NCBI GenBank assembly: GCA_017538775.1
Contig: JAFYIF010000011.1
Location: forward strand, 1 to 6,228
DNA length: 6,228 bases
Source: Oscillospiraceae bacterium
GTDB taxonomy: Bacteria; Bacillota; Clostridia; Oscillospirales; Oscillospiraceae
Reading direction: 5' to 3'
The position numbers and the translations under genes are program-made. The notes beneath the pieces are model-generated. The model was not told where the DNA came from, did no database searches, and worked only from the letters and a program-made list of their open reading frames with translations. Below, piece after piece: positions 4,367 to 6,228 of the stretch (positions within the stretch are counted from its first letter, which is position 1; each line of letters begins with the position of its first letter).

Positions 4367-5928
4367 TCTCTCTCACCCGCTTTCTCTTCCAGAAATCGCG
4401 CCCAGCGCAGCAGACCGGTCATGACGCCCAGCGGGCCCTTTGTGTCCGTTTCCTCGCCCCAGAGCAGATGCCGCTCCCGCAGAAACACGTCGAAGACCGC
4501 GCCGCCAAGCCCGTTCAGATAGTCCTCAAAGGCCTTCTGACCGGGGTTGTCAAAGAAGTTCATCCAGATTTTGCCAAAGCGTTCCTTTGCCGCGTCCGGG
4601 TCCGCGCCCGGTGCTTGCAGGGCGGTCTCGGTGTTCCGGAGATGCCGCTCCAGCAAGGGCGCGGCGTGCAGGACCTGCCGCAGCACGGCGGCGGTTTTCT
4701 TGCTGTCGTCCCCCAGCAGCATCGCGTCCATCAGCTTCTGGAACGCGGGAAAATCGGGGTTATGGACCGCAAGCTTGAGACTCTGCCCGCTGTGCTTGCG
4801 CAGCTCCAGCGCCAGGTTGTCCTTGATCGGCTTGCCCTCGCTGTCATGAAATGCGTCGTATTTGGCCCAGTACATCAATTCATCGCCCTTTTTCAGCGCC
4901 TCGTACAGCGGGTACTTCTCATACTGCACGGAGACGCCGAAGGACACCGTCGGATACTCGGACGCCGTCGGGAATGAATCCCGAACGCAGCGCTGAAACA
5001 GTGCGCGGATGGCCTGACAGAGCGTCAGCACCGTGCCGCGCTGCCCGTCCACCGTGCCGTAGATCGGCGCGAGAAACAGCAGATCGTCCCCGCCCGCGTA
5101 CACGGGCATTCCCCCGAAGGCGTGGATCAGCTCCGTCACCTGCAACCGGTATTGCAGACAGGCCTCCGAAAAGCGCTCCACGTCCTCGTCGCCGAAGCTG
5201 TCCTGGAACCTGCCGATCCCGTCGCCGTCGGCGTTGACCAGGGCGAAATAGCGGCTGTATTTTTTGTCCATGTCGGCGTTGGTCCGGGCGATGTCCGGGA
5301 TGTCCCGCACGGCGCCGAAGGGGTTCAGCAGGTACGCCGCTTTCCGCTGCGGAAAGAGGGGAGAGGCCTGGATCTCGCTGTTGCGCGCCCCGCTCTTCAG
5401 GTCTCTCGCGTCGTCGTTGGCAAACAGGCGGGCAAAGGGATCGTGCAGACTGGAAGCGGGGAAGGTCTTCATCAGCTCCAGGGCGTCCAGACAGTCGTTG
5501 AGCGCTTCCAGCTTGTCCCGGCCCGCCAGCTCCGGCTCCGGGAGCAGCACAAAATGGATCTGCAGATAGTCCCCGAAGAAGTCGCGCATCTCCTTCCGGT
5601 CATAGTGCTCCGGAAAGGCCCCGGCAGTTTCGTCCCGACAGGCCTTGACGACGCCGCAGAGCGCGTCCAGAATGGCCGTCTCCTCTCCCTCGACCCGGAA
5701 CAGGATCCGGTCCGCGTAGAGGCCGACCCCGTCCTGTTCCAGATGGATGTCGGGCCGGTAGGCGGTGGACAGCAGCCTTGCCCCCGGCAGCGCCGCCAGC
5801 ACCCCGGCGCAGAGGCGGCGGGAGAGGTCGGCAAAGAGATAGCTGGAAAACCACAGCGCAGCGGGCACCGTGGCGTTTTCAATGGTGTCCGTGATCGGAC
5901 CGATGGTGAGACCGGCGTAGTAAGTCAT
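4363..5928 (-). CDS. cmr2: Cmr2/Cas10, cyclase-competent large subunit lacking an HD domain
   Basis: This 521-residue protein is the large subunit of the type III-B complex. On target-RNA binding, Cas10 makes cyclic oligoadenylate from ATP with its GGDD palm. Here YAGGDDLLFLAP (277-288) holds the intact GGDD (279-282) and FALVNADGDGIGRF (228-241) the preceding palm strand. VSFGVSVQYEKYPLYEALKK (328-347) matches the end of the GGDEF-like fold. The protein begins MTYYAGLTIGPITDTIENA, the usual start of the first palm region of Cmr2, so the N-terminal HD nuclease found in many Cas10 proteins is absent. No CxxC pair of a zinc finger is seen. It is short for the family. The start is the ATG at 5928, which overlaps the previous stop as ATGA and has GGAGGTG eight bases upstream. 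The frame is open 88 codons further, but that part only antiparses the upstream gene. Confidence 0.94.
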   Translation of the reverse strand: MTYYAGLTIGPITDTIENATVPAALWFSSYLFADLSRRLCAGVLAALPGARLLSTAYRPDIHLEQDGVGLYADRILFRVEGEETAILDALCGVVKACRDETAGAFPEHYDRKEMRDFFGDYLQIHFVLLPEPELAGRDKLEALNDCLDALELMKTFPASSLHDPFARLFANDDARDLKSGARNSEIQASPLFPQRKAAYLLNPFGAVRDIPDIARTNADMDKKYSRYFALVNADGDGIGRFQDSFGDEDVERFSEACLQYRLQVTELIHAFGGMPVYAGGDDLLFLAPIYGTVDGQRGTVLTLCQAIRALFQRCVRDSFPTASEYPTVSFGVSVQYEKYPLYEALKKGDELMYWAKYDAFHDSEGKPIKDNLALELRKHSGQSLKLAVHNPDFPAFQKLMDAMLLGDDSKKTAAVLRQVLHAAPLLERHLRNTETALQAPGADPDAAKERFGKIWMNFFDNPGQKAFEDYLNGLGGAVFDVFLRERHLLWGEETDTKGPLGVMTGLLRWARFLEEKAGERE

Positions 5929-6228
5929 ATTTGGTTCACCTCCGGGGCGTTTTTCAAATACTTGTACACCGTTCCACTTCTGTAGTATGCATCTCTTACA
6001 AGATAATTGTAATGATCTGCATACTGCATCAGAAAGTCCTCTGTGTCGAAGCGTTCGTTCGGGAACTGATTCTTGCTCGGCGTGTCCAGGGCTCCCTCTT
6101 GATATCCAAAGGGGCGGATATACTTGCCTGCAACCTTTTCCTTCGGGGTAAAGACAAAGGATTTTCCATACAGGGCATCCTCTACCGGACATGGCACGAT
6201 CAGAACGGTATTTCCGACAATTTTGAAG
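5925..6228 (-). CDS. unrecognised protein, C-terminal 100 residues, start beyond the window
   Basis: The frame is open from the window edge to the TGA at 5927-5925. Its last codons overlap cmr2 as ATGA and contain the cmr2 ribosome binding site, so it is a real gene and the one before cmr2 in the operon. The visible part starts FKIVGNTVLIVPCPVEDALY, continues through GKYIRPFGYQEGAL and ends in a tyrosine-rich helical stretch (MQYADHYNYLVRDAYYRSGT) closing with APEVNQI. A GTG at 6197 could start a 90-residue product, but the frame and sequence run on upstream without a break or ribosome site, so a longer protein is likelier. Gene order would suggest Cmr1, yet I see none of its RAMP motifs. An accessory or effector gene of the type III system is equally possible. 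GC is lower than in the cmr genes (113 of 240 bases in 5941-6180). Confidence 0.75.
   Translation of the reverse strand, partial: FKIVGNTVLIVPCPVEDALYGKSFVFTPKEKVAGKYIRPFGYQEGALDTPSKNQFPNERFDTEDFLMQYADHYNYLVRDAYYRSGTVYKYLKNAPEVNQI
5937..5943 (-). promoter_or_regulatory. Shine-Dalgarno site that fixes the cmr2 start
   Basis: GGAGGTG on the minus strand lies 8 bases before the ATG at 5928-5926, inside the last codons of the upstream gene. It decides for the 521-residue product over the longer open frame. Confidence 0.85.

Noticed and set aside
4495..4506. 12-base match between spacer 5 (GACCGCGCCGCC) and cmr2, suggesting self-targeting
   Set aside because: The match stops after 12 GC-rich bases and the rest of the spacer differs; chance in this composition.
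3305..4522. Long plus-strand open frame (405 codons) opposite cmr3, containing the Cmr4 sequence QFGGNASIGYGLCRL
   Set aside because: The Cmr4-like stretch is only the inverted 67-bp copy. The rest has no family character and lies antisense to a well supported cmr3. It was nevertheless the clue that exposed the inverted repeat.
5122..5985. Plus-strand open frame opposite cmr2
   Set aside because: It is a shadow of the cmr2 coding frame; no motifs and no ribosome binding site that makes sense.
5929..6192. An 88-codon N-terminal extension of cmr2
   Set aside because: It overlaps the upstream gene in another frame, looks non-natural, and is bypassed by the ATGA junction with a good Shine-Dalgarno at 5937-5943.

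Overview
This window holds most of a type III-B (Cmr) CRISPR-Cas effector operon and the near end of a CRISPR array. All genes lie on the minus strand, so transcription runs from high to low coordinates. The coding DNA is GC-rich (about 60-68% in two 60-base blocks of cmr2 counted by hand). Several genes have strong GGAGG-type Shine-Dalgarno sites, and the protein sequences resemble those of clostridial Cmr systems. A GC-rich Clostridia or other Firmicutes genome, or a metagenomic contig from one, is my best guess, held weakly.

Layout, in minus-strand order: (1) 6228-5925, the 3' end of an unrecognised, lower-GC gene; (2) 5928-4363, cmr2/cas10, with an intact GGDD cyclase motif but no HD nuclease domain; (3) 4366-3191, cmr3; (4) 3194-2463, cmr4, the backbone subunit, with its probable catalytic Asp; (5) 2466-2071, cmr5, the small subunit; (6) 2074-875, cmr6, carrying an unexpected C-terminal four-cysteine zinc ribbon of the topoisomerase C-terminal-repeat type. 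All five gene junctions are 4-base ATGA or GTGA overlaps, so the genes form one translationally coupled unit. Bases 565-874 are non-coding: a terminator-like hairpin behind cmr6, then a leader-like AT-richer stretch with a plausible minus-strand promoter. Bases 1-564 hold nine identical 33-bp repeats (the first cut by the window edge) and eight spacers of 32-38 bp.

How the parts work together: the array supplies crRNAs. Cmr3 and other subunits anchor the crRNA, Cmr4 copies form the backbone and cut target RNA, Cmr5 fills the inner filament and Cmr6 caps the 3' side. Cmr2/Cas10 should then make cyclic oligoadenylate for an effector that is not visible here. Cmr1, Cas6, Cas1/Cas2 and a recognisable effector are absent from the window.

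The most striking observation is a perfect 67-bp inverted repeat between the 3' end of cmr4 (2481-2547) and the interior of cmr3 (3427-3493). The cmr3 copy looks like a recent in-frame 66-bp (22-codon) insertion, templated from the opposite strand of cmr4 and flanked by an 11-bp direct repeat. Taking it out restores a smooth Cmr3 sequence. It also makes the operon mRNA self-complementary over 67 nt, next to the cmr5 ribosome binding site. The second notable feature is the Cmr6-zinc ribbon fusion, joined by a linker of three tandem hexapeptides.
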